Assembly: GCF_023008405.1 (NCBI RefSeq) | Contig: NZ_CP095376.1 | Coordinates: 8,164,501 to 8,228,500, forward strand | DNA length: 64,000 nt | Origin: Amycolatopsis sp. FBCC-B4732 | Lineage (GTDB): Bacteria > Actinomycetota > Actinomycetes > Mycobacteriales > Pseudonocardiaceae | Direction: 5' to 3' | Shown: positions 36,069 to 46,100 of the stretch, piece by piece | Layout of the letters: every line of letters begins with the position of its first letter | Position numbering within the stretch: position 1 is the first letter of the stretch | Program-made: the position numbers and the translations under genes | The notes under the pieces: generated by a model | The model's input: only the letters and a program-made list of their open reading frames with translations | What the model was told of the DNA's origin: nothing | Databases searched by the model: none

Positions 36069-38312
36069 CTAATGCCGCGGGTACCGCTCGATCCACGTGT
36101 CACCCTGCGCGCTCAGCGCCGAGTGCCGGTCGAAGTGCCAGTAGGCGTCCGAAGCGACGTTCTCGACCAGGTAGCGCAGCTCCAGCTGGTCGACCCACTT
36201 CTGCGGCAGCCCGGGGATCCCGGTGCGCGCGCCCAGCAAGGCGCCGGCGAGCGCGCCGGTGAGCGCGCTGCGGCCGGAGTGGTTGACCGCGCGCAGCAGC
36301 GCCTGCTCCGGGTAGTTCTCGAAGCCGGACAACGCGGCGAAGGCGCGGCCGAGCACCGACAGCGTCGTCTGGCCGTCGCCGATCAGCTCCGCCATCCGCA
36401 GGTCGGGCAGCCCGTGCTCGCCGAAGAACGGCACCGACTCGGCGACCATGTCCCCGATCGCCGTCCACTCCGGGCCCTGCTGGAACTGGTTGTCCGGGTT
36501 GAGCACCTCGCGGCTGAGGTTCCAGATCGGGAAGCTGAACGCGTCCTTGGTCAGCGCGTGCTCGAACAGCCAGGTCAGGTACGTCGCGGCGGCCAGGTCC
36601 GGCTCGGTCGGGTGGGTGACGCCGGCGAGGTCGCGCACCGCCTGGCGCGCGCCGCCGCTGAGCCCGCTGCCGGGCCCGGCCATGGTCAGCGCGGCGGGCA
36701 ACGCGGGGATCAGCGCGGCCGGGCCGGTCAGCGGCGGCGCGCCCGCGGCCTCGGTCGCGAGCTGGTGGTAGGCGTTGAGCTCGGCGTCGTCGGCGTCGCG
36801 GCGGGCGTGCAGGTCCGCGACCTGGACGAGCCAGCCGTCGGCGTTCTCCATCGGCGCGCCCTGGGTGCGCAGCCAGCGCTGCAGCGCCCCGCGGACGACA
36901 CCGGGGAAGAGCTGCTCGGCTTCGCGGGACTCGGGCTGCTCGCGGTGCGGGCTGCGGACGACGGCCTCGGTGTAGAACAGCAGCCGCTGCGTCAGCGAGC
37001 CGATCCGGCCCACCTGGTCGAACGCGGGCAGCAGGTCGGTGACGCCTTCGATGCCGTACTTCGCGTGGATGTCGTGCAGCGGCACCCGGTCGACCGCGGC
37101 GCCGAGCGCTTCGCCGAGGGCGAAGCCGACGTACGCGCCCGTGACGCGCTGCCAGCCGTAGCGGAAGCCGTCGAGGTCGCGCTCGGGGTACTTGCCGAAC
37201 GTGTCCAGCCGCGGCACCGTGCGCCCGGCGTTGTCGTAGGCCGGGGCCAGGCCGTTCGCGCGCAGGTCGTTGGGCTTGCTCCGCGGCGGCTCCGGCATCT
37301 GCAGCCGCTTCAGCCAGGACTCGCCGAGCACGGTCTTCGCGCACTCCTCCGCCGTCAGCTCGAAGCCGCGGCGGCGGGCCTTCTCGGCCGCCTTGAGCGG
37401 CGGCTTCACCGGGTCCGGCAGCCCCATCCGCGCCGCGGTGTCGGCGGCGACGCGGATCAGGTCCTCCTCGGCCTCCGGGCAGCGGCCGTGCACGTCGATG
37501 CGCGGCTCGTGGCGCGGGAACCGCTTGACGATCTCCGCGAGCTCGCCGCTGGAGACGTCCTCGATGGTCGTCGGGCCGCCGTTGATGACCAGGTTCGGCG
37601 GGTGCTCGAACTCGGCGAGCGTGGCGACGTCGACCTTCCACCAGCCGTGCTCGCGGGAGGGCAGGTGCCGGGTCGAGCTGAACACCTTGAGCTCGTTGCG
37701 CTCCTCGGCGAAGTAGAACCGGTCGGTCTTGCCGGTCTCCAGGTCGAGCGGGACGAACACCTCGCAGCGGATCAGCCCGATGAGCAGCAGCTCCCGGGTC
37801 AGCCAGCCGACGCTGCCGAACGACAGCAGCGTCTCGAGGGTGTTCTCCGGCTTCGGGTAGCCGCGGCGGATCGGCCCGGCCTTGTATTCGGGGTTCTCGC
37901 GCTCTTCGCCGGTCTGGTTGCCCTCGGCGTCGACCTTCACCCAGCCCGCGACCGCCTGCAGCGGCACGCCCAGCTCACCGAGCCCGGCCTTCACGTACTC
38001 GGGGTCGACGACCTCGCGCCAGTTCTCCTGGCCGGGGAACGCCACCGGCACCGACAGCCCGCCGGGGTGCGGGTGCGCCTGCCGCAGCTCGCCGTCCGGC
38101 TCGCGGACCACGACCGACGGCGGCGGGAAGATCTCCTTCTCGGGCCGTCCCTCGTCGAGGAACGCGATGGTGTTGTAGGGCACCGACCAGCCCTCGGGGA
38201 TGCGCAGCACCTTCCCGGTGTCCACCCGGAGCCCGGCGGGACCGGAGACGTCCGGACCGTGCACCGCGCGCAGCCACTGGCCGACCTTGGCAATCGCTTC
38301 CGCCGCTTCCAC
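36069..38312 (-). CDS. Degenerate ADP-ribosylglycohydrolase paralogue with YrhB and SseB-like domains
   Basis: The 747-residue protein parallels its downstream neighbour: YrhB/Imm35-like N terminus (IPEGWSVPYNTIAFLDEG), an SseB-like region (about 165-255; LLIGLIRCEVFVPLDLETG and LKVFSSTRHLP) and a single ARH-like domain (about 385-740; GAYVGFALGEALGAAVDRVP). Both metal-binding motifs are lost: the TDDTQ position reads GSLTQR and HSGDSDSTG reads HSGRSALTG. It should therefore not hydrolyse ADP-ribose, but could bind it or act as a neutralising scaffold. The GTG start directly follows the TAG of the upstream TNT-like gene, indicating coupled translation. No membrane or signal sequence is seen. 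Confidence 0.75.
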   Translation of the reverse strand: MEAAEAIAKVGQWLRAVHGPDVSGPAGLRVDTGKVLRIPEGWSVPYNTIAFLDEGRPEKEIFPPPSVVVREPDGELRQAHPHPGGLSVPVAFPGQENWREVVDPEYVKAGLGELGVPLQAVAGWVKVDAEGNQTGEERENPEYKAGPIRRGYPKPENTLETLLSFGSVGWLTRELLLIGLIRCEVFVPLDLETGKTDRFYFAEERNELKVFSSTRHLPSREHGWWKVDVATLAEFEHPPNLVINGGPTTIEDVSSGELAEIVKRFPRHEPRIDVHGRCPEAEEDLIRVAADTAARMGLPDPVKPPLKAAEKARRRGFELTAEECAKTVLGESWLKRLQMPEPPRSKPNDLRANGLAPAYDNAGRTVPRLDTFGKYPERDLDGFRYGWQRVTGAYVGFALGEALGAAVDRVPLHDIHAKYGIEGVTDLLPAFDQVGRIGSLTQRLLFYTEAVVRSPHREQPESREAEQLFPGVVRGALQRWLRTQGAPMENADGWLVQVADLHARRDADDAELNAYHQLATEAAGAPPLTGPAALIPALPAALTMAGPGSGLSGGARQAVRDLAGVTHPTEPDLAAATYLTWLFEHALTKDAFSFPIWNLSREVLNPDNQFQQGPEWTAIGDMVAESVPFFGEHGLPDLRMAELIGDGQTTLSVLGRAFAALSGFENYPEQALLRAVNHSGRSALTGALAGALLGARTGIPGLPQKWVDQLELRYLVENVASDAYWHFDRHSALSAQGDTWIERYPRH

Positions 38313-39728
38313 CTACTCGATCCTCTCCAGGCTTCCGTCGGACTCGTGCTCGGCGATCGTCTTCGGCAGCACGAAGGCCACCGCACCACCCGGCAGGTTC
38401 GCCCACGGAACCGTGATGCCGGTGATCACGTGCAGAGGGCGTCTCAGCCGGTAGCTCCGCCGTTGCCGCTCACGTTCCAGCGGCAGCGACGTCGTGGCGA
38501 ACCGTACCTCCCCGTGGTGGACGAGGTTGCCGGGTTCTTCGCCGAAGCGCAGAACGACCGTACCCGCCACCAGCCGGGTGATGCGCTTGTTGCGGAGCAG
38601 GGTGAGGGGAGGCTCACCCGGAGCCGGGTGGACCGGCCAGTCGTCGAGCTCCTTGGCGGTTTCCAAGGGGGTTTCGTGGCCCGCGGTCATCCGGGCGGGG
38701 TGCAGCAGCAACGCGCCCAGCAGCTGCTGCGCGGCATCCTCCAGCCGGGTGAAGTACTTCGGCTCCCGGGCCGTTCCGCCGGCGTACGCGGCGACCTCCC
38801 AGCCGCCGGGGGTGAAGTTGAGGCACCACGTGCCGTCCGCCCGCTCCCCGACCCGGTAGGCCTCGGGCCAGACGCCGTGCTCGCCCAGCCGCTGGACCAG
38901 CACGATCAGCAGCTCTTCGTCGGCCAGCTTCGGGTCCGGCGTCGTCTCCAGCTCGGCGGCGACGTCCCCGGTGGTCTTCTTGACGTCGGCCCGCCCCGGC
39001 TTCGGCCGCGGCTCGCCCCGCAGATCCGCCTCGGCGGTCCGCCGCACCAGCGGCTCGACGTACGGCGGCTGGAAGTGGTGGCGCCGGATGTGCGCGACGA
39101 GGTCCGGTTCGGGCGGAACGCCGTGCTTCGCGAGCAGCAGCGGCACCGCCTCGGACCAGATCCACGTCCCGTCGCTGTGGAACCGCTGGTCGTCGTCCTC
39201 GTGCACGACGGCTTCGCGTTCGAGGTACTGCAGCACGAGCGGCACCTCGGTGTCGGTCAGCGGCGGCCGCTCGACGTCCGGGTCGCCGATCTCGGCGTGC
39301 CGGAACACCAGGCCGAGTGGAAGCTGCGCCCGCAGCCGCCACCAGTCCGGGATGTGCTCCTCGGCCCGCGGGAAGGCGGTGAGCTCGTCGGGGTAGTCGG
39401 TCGCGGCCGGCGGTTCGGTCCACACCGGGTCGTCGTCACGCGCGAAGTCGAAGTCGAAGGTGCCGTCCGGGTTGAGCGTGAACCGCGCCTGCAGCCACGT
39501 CCCGCGGTCCTCGGCGTACATCCCATCGCGCAGCTGGGCGAAGAGCTCGCCGAGCGCGTCCGACGTCTTCGCGTTGTGGCCGACGAGTTCGCGGTGCGCC
39601 CCGACCTGCCGGAAGTCGACGGCGGCGGGCCCGGCGGCGTCGACGCGGTGGTCACGCAGGAGCTTTCCCAGCTGCACCAGGAGGGTGCGCTGGTCGTCGG
39701 GCGAAAGTCGTTGTTCCACGTGAATCAT
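38313..39728 (-). CDS. YezG-like and TNT-like domain protein A (putative immunity/accessory)
   Basis: The 471-residue paralogue of the last gene of the operon has a YezG/DUF600-like N-terminal region (about 1-130; LFAQLRDGMYAEDRGTWLQA and DGTFDFDFARDDDPVW), the shared middle block (FHSDGTWIWSEAVPLLLAKH), and a C-terminal TNT-like domain (about 385-465; VVLRFGEEPGNLVHHGEVRF, then NLPGGAVAFVLP). As in protein B, the Gln expected in the TNT catalytic motif is Ala. It starts at ATG 39726-39728, overlapping the preceding gene by 4 nt, and abuts the degenerate ARH gene. A parS-like sequence covers its first codons. Immunity or accessory function is inferred from the YezG-like part and gene order. 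Confidence 0.7.
   Translation of the reverse strand: MIHVEQRLSPDDQRTLLVQLGKLLRDHRVDAAGPAAVDFRQVGAHRELVGHNAKTSDALGELFAQLRDGMYAEDRGTWLQARFTLNPDGTFDFDFARDDDPVWTEPPAATDYPDELTAFPRAEEHIPDWWRLRAQLPLGLVFRHAEIGDPDVERPPLTDTEVPLVLQYLEREAVVHEDDDQRFHSDGTWIWSEAVPLLLAKHGVPPEPDLVAHIRRHHFQPPYVEPLVRRTAEADLRGEPRPKPGRADVKKTTGDVAAELETTPDPKLADEELLIVLVQRLGEHGVWPEAYRVGERADGTWCLNFTPGGWEVAAYAGGTAREPKYFTRLEDAAQQLLGALLLHPARMTAGHETPLETAKELDDWPVHPAPGEPPLTLLRNKRITRLVAGTVVLRFGEEPGNLVHHGEVRFATTSLPLERERQRRSYRLRRPLHVITGITVPWANLPGGAVAFVLPKTIAEHESDGSLERIE
39712..39727. promoter_or_regulatory. parS-like sequence in the toxin operon
   Basis: TGTTCCACGTGAATCA matches TGTTNCACGTGAAACA at all but one position. It lies about 30 kb from the origin-proximal parS group, inside coding sequence (codons 1-6 of the TNT-like A gene). 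ParB binding is possible but unproven. Confidence 0.5.
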
Positions 39729-40174
39729 TGCCCCGCGTTGAAGCGGCTCGTCACCGTGAACGACGGTGCCTCACCGGCGGCGATCCGGGCGGCTTCGTCT
39801 TCCCACATCTTGAAGGTCCGCTTCTGCAACGCGCGAACCAGCGCGGTTTCCTGCTGAGTCCGCAGGCGTCCCTCCTTCATCGCGACGCCGTCGATCCCCT
39901 TGATGGTGTCGTAGAGCGCGAAGATCGGCCCGTCGCCAGAGAGGTAGTGGCTCCGCTCGATCTCCGTCTCGTGGATGAACTTCTCTTCGCTGAGGGGACC
40001 GTCGATGTTCGAGTCGGTGGTGGCTCGCAGGACCTCGCGGATGTGGCTGCTGTCCGGCACGAAGAACCCGGTCCGCAGATCGAGGAGGGTGCCCGCCAAG
40101 CCACCGCCAGGCGTCGGGTCGATCCGGTAGGTCTGGGCGTAGTACTTGTAGAACGTGGGTGTGCGAACGGCCAT
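39725..40174 (-). CDS. Small protein coupled to the giant toxin gene (candidate cognate immunity)
   Basis: The 149-residue soluble-looking protein begins [20 protein letters not shown] and ends FTVTSRFNAGQ. I do not recognise its family. Its ATG overlaps the toxin stop by 1 nt (TGATG) and its own stop overlaps the next gene by 4 nt, so it is translated in step with the toxin. In polymorphic-toxin loci the gene directly after the toxin usually encodes immunity to the C-terminal domain, which here is RelA/SpoT-like. That assignment is an inference from position. No signal peptide, Cys pair or membrane segment is seen. Confidence 0.75.
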   Translation of the reverse strand: MAVRTPTFYKYYAQTYRIDPTPGGGLAGTLLDLRTGFFVPDSSHIREVLRATTDSNIDGPLSEEKFIHETEIERSHYLSGDGPIFALYDTIKGIDGVAMKEGRLRTQQETALVRALQKRTFKMWEDEAARIAAGEAPSFTVTSRFNAGQ

Positions 40175-43100
40175 CAGCTGCTCTCCTCGGCTGTCAGTCC
40201 TCGCCGGAACGCGTCCCCGAAACGGCCTCGGACCTGCTCGGTCAACGCCGCGTCGAGGGCCGCCTCCTCCGGGGAAAGGAAGCCCTCACGGCCTTCCTTC
40301 TTGCTGAAGGTCTCGAAGTCCCGGCGCACCTCGTAAAGCGCGTGCTCGTAGGACGCGACGTCGTCGATGTGCGTCAGGTGCAGCCGCAGTTCGGCGACGT
40401 GCCCGTTCGGCAGCCGGACGTTGAGCTGCAGATCCCGGTAACCGCTGTCCTGCGGGGCGGCAAGCCGATCCGAGAACTTGACGATCGTGAGTTCGGGATC
40501 GCCACGCACCGCGTCGAGCGCCCGGTACATGTCCGCCACCCGCTCGAACTGGATCTTCGCGCCGACCAGGTCGGTCAGCCGCGAACCGTTCCAGCCGTAC
40601 TTCGCGATCTTCGCCAGCGCCCGGACGTCGTCCTTGGGCTCCGGCCGGAACCCCGGGTGGCCGTCGGTCTCACCGGCGATCCGCTCGGTGATGCGGTTCA
40701 ACGTGCCCTGGGTCCCCGGCCAGCGTTCGCGCTCTTCCGCGACCCATTGCCGGCAGTAGTCCGGATCACCGACCCTGCTCAGGTCGAAACTCGCGTGCAG
40801 CCGGAGGGCGTCTTCGGTTCCGTTGACGATCGCGGCTACTCCGTCGGAGATCTCCGCCTGCTCCGGAGTCGGGTCGAACGGCTCGACACCCGACTGCTCC
40901 ACGTCGTCGATCACGCTGTAGCCGCGCTCGTTCACCTCGTGGACCGCGTCCTCAAGGATCGGGATCGCCTCGGGGTGCTTGAGCAGGCTGGCCAGCGTCT
41001 TCGGGTTGTCCAGCAGCGAGCGCGTCAGGTAGTCGTTGGCCGGGTCGCTCAGCACCTGCACCAGGCCGGGGTGTTCGGCCAGGTGAGCGCGGATGTAGTC
41101 GGCGTCCGCGTGCCCGTCGAGCGCCGCGGCGACGTCGTCGCGGGCGAGGAACGCGTCGTGCGGCTGTGCTGACCCGTATCCGCCGTGCTCCCCGGTGACG
41201 TGGTCGGACCCGATGTGCACCTCGTCCGGCGTGCCGACGTGCATCAGCTTGATGCTCTTCGGCGGCTGCGGCAGGTGCATGAGGTCGCCGGACTGCGGGT
41301 CGATGAACGCGACGCCGTCGCGGGTGTGCACGACCATCGCCACGTGGCCGTACTCGACGCCGTTCGGGCCGTCGTACTTCACCGCGACCACGGCGTGGTG
41401 GTCCAGCGGCCGCTCGCGCATCTCGCGGATGACGTCGTCGTAGCTTCCGCGCGCGGAGAAGGTCTCGCCGAACCGGCCCTCGAGGTGCTCGAGCGTGCCG
41501 CGGCTGCCCATTTCGTGCAGCAGGATCGGCTCGGCCGTCAGGTCGCCGCCGCGCACGCGATCCAGGTACGCCTCAGGGCCGCGCGTGCAGTTCGAGAGGT
41601 AGCCGTTTTCGAGCGCGCCGGGCTCGCGGAAGCCCGGGTTGACGTCGCGCAGGTGCGGGTGCCGGTCCTGGACGTAGGCCGCGCGCTCGCTCGGCGTCGT
41701 CCCGCCGGCGTGGATGGCCGGTTCGGCGGGCGGGTTCGTCGAGCGCGCCAGCCGTGAGTAGTCCGGCCCCGGCTCGGCGGCCGGCAGCGGTTCGGCCGGC
41801 GTCTCGTCGACGGTGTCGTGGACGGTCGGCTGCTCCGGCGAAGGCGCGACGTGCGCTGGCTCGTCGAGGCCGCTGAGCCGTTCCATCATCGCGGCTTGCT
41901 TGCGACGCTCGAACTCGGCCGCGTTGTGGTCGTTCTCCGCGCACCGCTCGGCCATCTTCTGCTGCGCGGCCTCGGGATCGAGGTAGCGCGGGTGGCCGGG
42001 CCCGATTTCTTCGGCCTCGATGACCCACTTGCGGCGGCCGTCGGGGGTGATCTCGAGACGCCGTTCGTGCACCAGCAGCTGGGTGCCGGGCGGGGAAAGC
42101 GACTCGCGCTCGCCCGGGTTCTCGGCGAGCTTCGAGATGTCGCGCAGGTTGTCCGACCGGACGTGCAGCTCGACGTCGTCGCCGAACTTCGACGTCGAGA
42201 ACTCGCCGGTCTTGATCGACGCGCTGGAGAACGCGGGCTCGACGACGACCCGCCCCGGCTCGTACGGCCCGGCGACCAGCTCCGCCAGCCGCGGATCGCC
42301 CCCGACGTCGATGCCGCGGAGGCTCTCCCCGGACGTGCGGGGGACCTGGTTGAGGCCGTCCAGGATCGCGCGGGTGTTCTCGTGCGCGAGGTCGAACCCG
42401 GGGTGGTCCGGGCCGCGGCGCAGGGCCTCGTTGACGTCGTAGGCGTACTCGCCGCGGGTGTAGCCGTGCAGCGCGACGGCGCCCTCGTTGGTCAGCGGCA
42501 GCCCGGCGGCGTCCCGGCGGTCCAGCGCCCGGTCGTGGATCTGCTGGTAGATGTCCTCGTCACCGACCGCGCGGCGGATGCTCTCGTGGTCGGCCGGGGT
42601 GCCGCGGTGCTCGCCGTCGAAGAGGTAGCCCTCGTCGTGCGGGAGCCGCTCCGTCGTCGGGTTGAGCCGGTCGGAGATGCCTTCGTGGTGCGGGGGCGCG
42701 TCCCCGCCGCCGAGCGGCAGGGCGTGGACGCCGGTGGCGTCGTGCGGCAGCTCGGCGAGCCGCCCGGTGACGGGATCGGCGAAGAGCACCCCGTGCTCGG
42801 TCCGCACGGCAGCGACCAGCCGCGACTCCCCGTCAGGCGTCTCGAAGGCGACGGCCGACCGCGCCCCGACGGGACGTTCCCCGAGGTCACGGGCGACGTC
42901 GTCGAAGCTGCCCCGGCTGTGCCACTGCCCGCCGAGCTGTTCGCTGACGTGCGCGAGGCTCTGCTGCCGGGCCGGCCCGGCGACGACGTCCTCGCCGTTC
43001 ATCCGCCGCTCGAAGGCGACCATCGACTCGGCGGCGTTGGTCCGGAAGCCGTTCTGGAGGCCGTCCGGGCCGTAGTGGTTGCGGGTGTTGACGTTCCCGA

Positions 43101-46100
43101 GCTCGGGAACGGCGTCCCGCACGAGCCGCGCGTGCTGCTGCGGCGTCTCGACGGACCCGGCGTGCAAGACGGGCGGGCCACCCGGCGTCAGCGGCTCGGC
43201 GAGCTGCGCCCAACCCCCGTCGGGCTCCCCGGTGGCCGGCGGCACCCGCTCGGGCGGAGGGCCAGCGTTGGGATCGTCGAAGGCGGTGAGCTTCGACATG
43301 TCACCCGGACGGAGTTCGGGGTGCTCGGCGTAGAACTGCTCGAGCTCTTCGTCGGCCTCACGCTGGAAGCGGTCCTCGTCGGCCCGCTCGTCGGCGCGGC
43401 GCTGCTCGATGGCGTCGCGCGCCTCGTGCGCCCCGAGGTGCCCCGGCTCACCGGCCACGACCTCCTCGGCATGCACGACGTAGTGCGGCTGCCCGGGCTC
43501 GGGCTTCGGCTTGTGGTTCGGGTGCCCAGGGCCTTCCTCGACGCCGGTGATCTTGAACTGCGTCCCGGCTTTGAAGAGCACCTCGCGTTCATGCCCGATG
43601 CTGGCCATCGACTCGACGTCGCGCCCGGTCTTGGACTGGATCCGCATCTCGACTTCACCGGGGAACTTGCTCCGCGGGTGGTCGGCGTCGATCTTCGAGG
43701 AGCTGAGGAACGAGGGCTCGGTGATGTGCGCGCCGTCGTGGAACCGCGAGACGAAGGCCTGAAGCCGCGAGAGGTTGCCGCCGAAGTCGACCCGCCGCGA
43801 GACGGTGCCGAGGTGAGGAGGAAGTTCATTCAGCCCGGAGACGAGCGCCCCGGCCTGGGGCGCGAGGTCGATCAGTTCGGGGCCGCCCATCCGCAGGGCG
43901 CGGTTGAGCGGCCCGACCATTTCGTACCGCGTGTAGGCGTGGACGGCGAAGGCCCCGTCGTCGGAGATCCCGGGGTGGTGCTCGTCGCGCTTGGCGAGCG
44001 CTTCGCGGCGGACCTGTTCGTGGCGCCATTCGCCGTCTTCCAGGCTGGAGCGCCCGGAGTCCATGAAGGTGTCCTCGACCCGCCGAATGCCGGCGGGATC
44101 ATCGGTGTGGAAGTCGTGGTCGGTGAGGTAGGGCTCGTCCGGCCGGGGTTGCCCGTAGTCAGCGTGTTCACCGGCGGCCGTTTCTTGTTCGTGCACCGGT
44201 TGCTCGTCGGCACGCCCTTCGTGCGCGAGCGGCTCTTGTTCGCGCGGGATCGCTTCGTCGGGACGCTGTTGCGGCGCCGGCTCGTCAGTGGCGGGCGTCT
44301 CGTGTTCGCGGGGGGTCGTTTCCGCCGGGCGCTGCTCGTCGCCCGCGCGCGTTTCGTGCTCGCGCGTGGCCGTTTCCGCCGGGGGGTGTTCGGCGGCGTG
44401 CGGCTCCTGCGCGCGCGTGGGCGTCTCCGCCGGGCGTTGTCCGGTGGCGTGGTGAGTCGTCGGCTCGTGCTCGCGCGGGGTCGTTTCCGCCGGGCGCTGC
44501 TCGTCGCCCGCGTGCGTTTCGTGCTCGCGCGTGGCCGAACTCGCCTCGGCGGGCAGTTGCTGCTCGTGCGGCTGCCCCACCCGACGTTCCGGCCCCGGAG
44601 CGGTTTCCCCGAGCGGCCGAGGCTGCTCAACGGGCCCCCGAGGCAGGTGCTCCTGCGGCGACCCGAACCGGGGCGGCGGCACCCGAGGATCGTGCGAAGG
44701 CATCGGCGGACGCCCACCAGGAGGAGGCGGCACAGGCGGACGCCCACCAGGATGCGGCCCAGGCCCCTGCGGCCCCCGAGTCTGATTCGGATACCCGGCA
44801 GGCCGCGGCGCCCCCTGCGGCGGCATCCGCCGCGGATCGTTCGGGTGCAACCCACCCTGCGGCGCCTGCCCACCAGGAGCCCAAGGCCCCCGCGAATGCG
44901 ACGACCCCCCATGCTGCACCGGCGGCGGCCCACCCTGCAACGGCGGCTGCCCCCCATGCAACAACCACCGCGGATCCTGAGGTGTCGGCCCACCCTGCCG
45001 AGGCGGCCCGCCCTGTCCATGCGGCGGCTGCCCACTCCGCGGAGGCTGTGGCCCACTCTGCGACGGCTGCCCACCCGACTGAACCGGCTGCCCAACATGC
45101 GGCGGCTGGCCACCCGGCTGGACCGGCTGCCCAGCGTGCGGTGACTGGCTACCCGGTTGCCCCGGGTACTGCGGCTGACCACCCGGCTGCCCAGTGCGCG
45201 GCGGCTGACCGTTCGGCTGAACTGGTTGCCCGGGGTGTTGCGGCTGGCCACCCGGCTGAACCGGCTGCCCCGCGTGCGGCGGTTGCCCGCCTGGCTGAAC
45301 CGGCTGCCCCGCGTGCGGCGGTTGCCCGCCCTGCTGAACGGGCTGTCCAGCGTGCGGCGGCTGGCCGCCCGCCTGAACCGGTTGCCCAGTGCGCTGCGGT
45401 TGTCCGCCCGGCTGGGCGGTTTGCCCAGTGTGGAGCGGCTGCCCGCCCGGCTGCCCCGCATGCGGCGGCTGCCCGCCTGGCTGAAGTGGCTGCCCCGCGT
45501 GCGACGGGTGGCCACCTGGCTGGACGGCTTGCCCACCGTGCGGCGGCTGAGCGCCCGGCTGAAACGGTTGCCCACCGGGCTGGACCCCTTGCCCGCCGTG
45601 CGCTGGCTGGCTGCCAGGGTGAACAGGATGACCGCCGTTCGGGAGTTGACCCCCGCGCGGCGGCTGACCTGGCCGGCCACCACCGGGTGACAGCTGGCCT
45701 TGGCCAGCCTGCGCACCCGATTGACCCCCGCGCGGCGGCTGACCTGGCCGGCCACCACCGGGTGGCAACTGGCCTTGGCCAGCCTGCGCACCCGATTGGC
45801 CGCCGTGGGGTGGCCGACCAGGTCGTTGTCCGGCTTGCGGCCCCAACGGGGGCTGCCCACCCTGCATCATCCGGCGCGGGTCCGGCGTCCGTGGCTGCTC
45901 GCCGCCGCGTGATGGCATCGGGGTCTGCGGGGCCGGGGCGCCGGGGCGTGCCGTTCCTCCGCCGTTCGGCATGCCGGCCGGCGGGGGTGGGGGTGCGAAC
46001 CCGCCCGGAGACTGTGGGGAACCGCCGCTCTGCACCGGTGCCGGGCCGGCGTCTGCCGCGAAGGGCTGGTTCTGGCCGCCGGTGAAACCCGCTGCTCCGA

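Noticed and set aside
35628..39857. A 1409-codon open frame on the plus strand opposite the ARH and TNT-like genes
   Set aside because: It is an antisense frame kept open by GC-rich codon bias; its product is Arg/Val-rich with no domain, while the minus-strand genes have clear family motifs and coupled starts.
41818..45144. A 1108-codon plus-strand frame opposite the giant toxin
   Set aside because: Antisense shadow; low-complexity Arg/Pro-rich product in its second half mirrors the toxin repeats.
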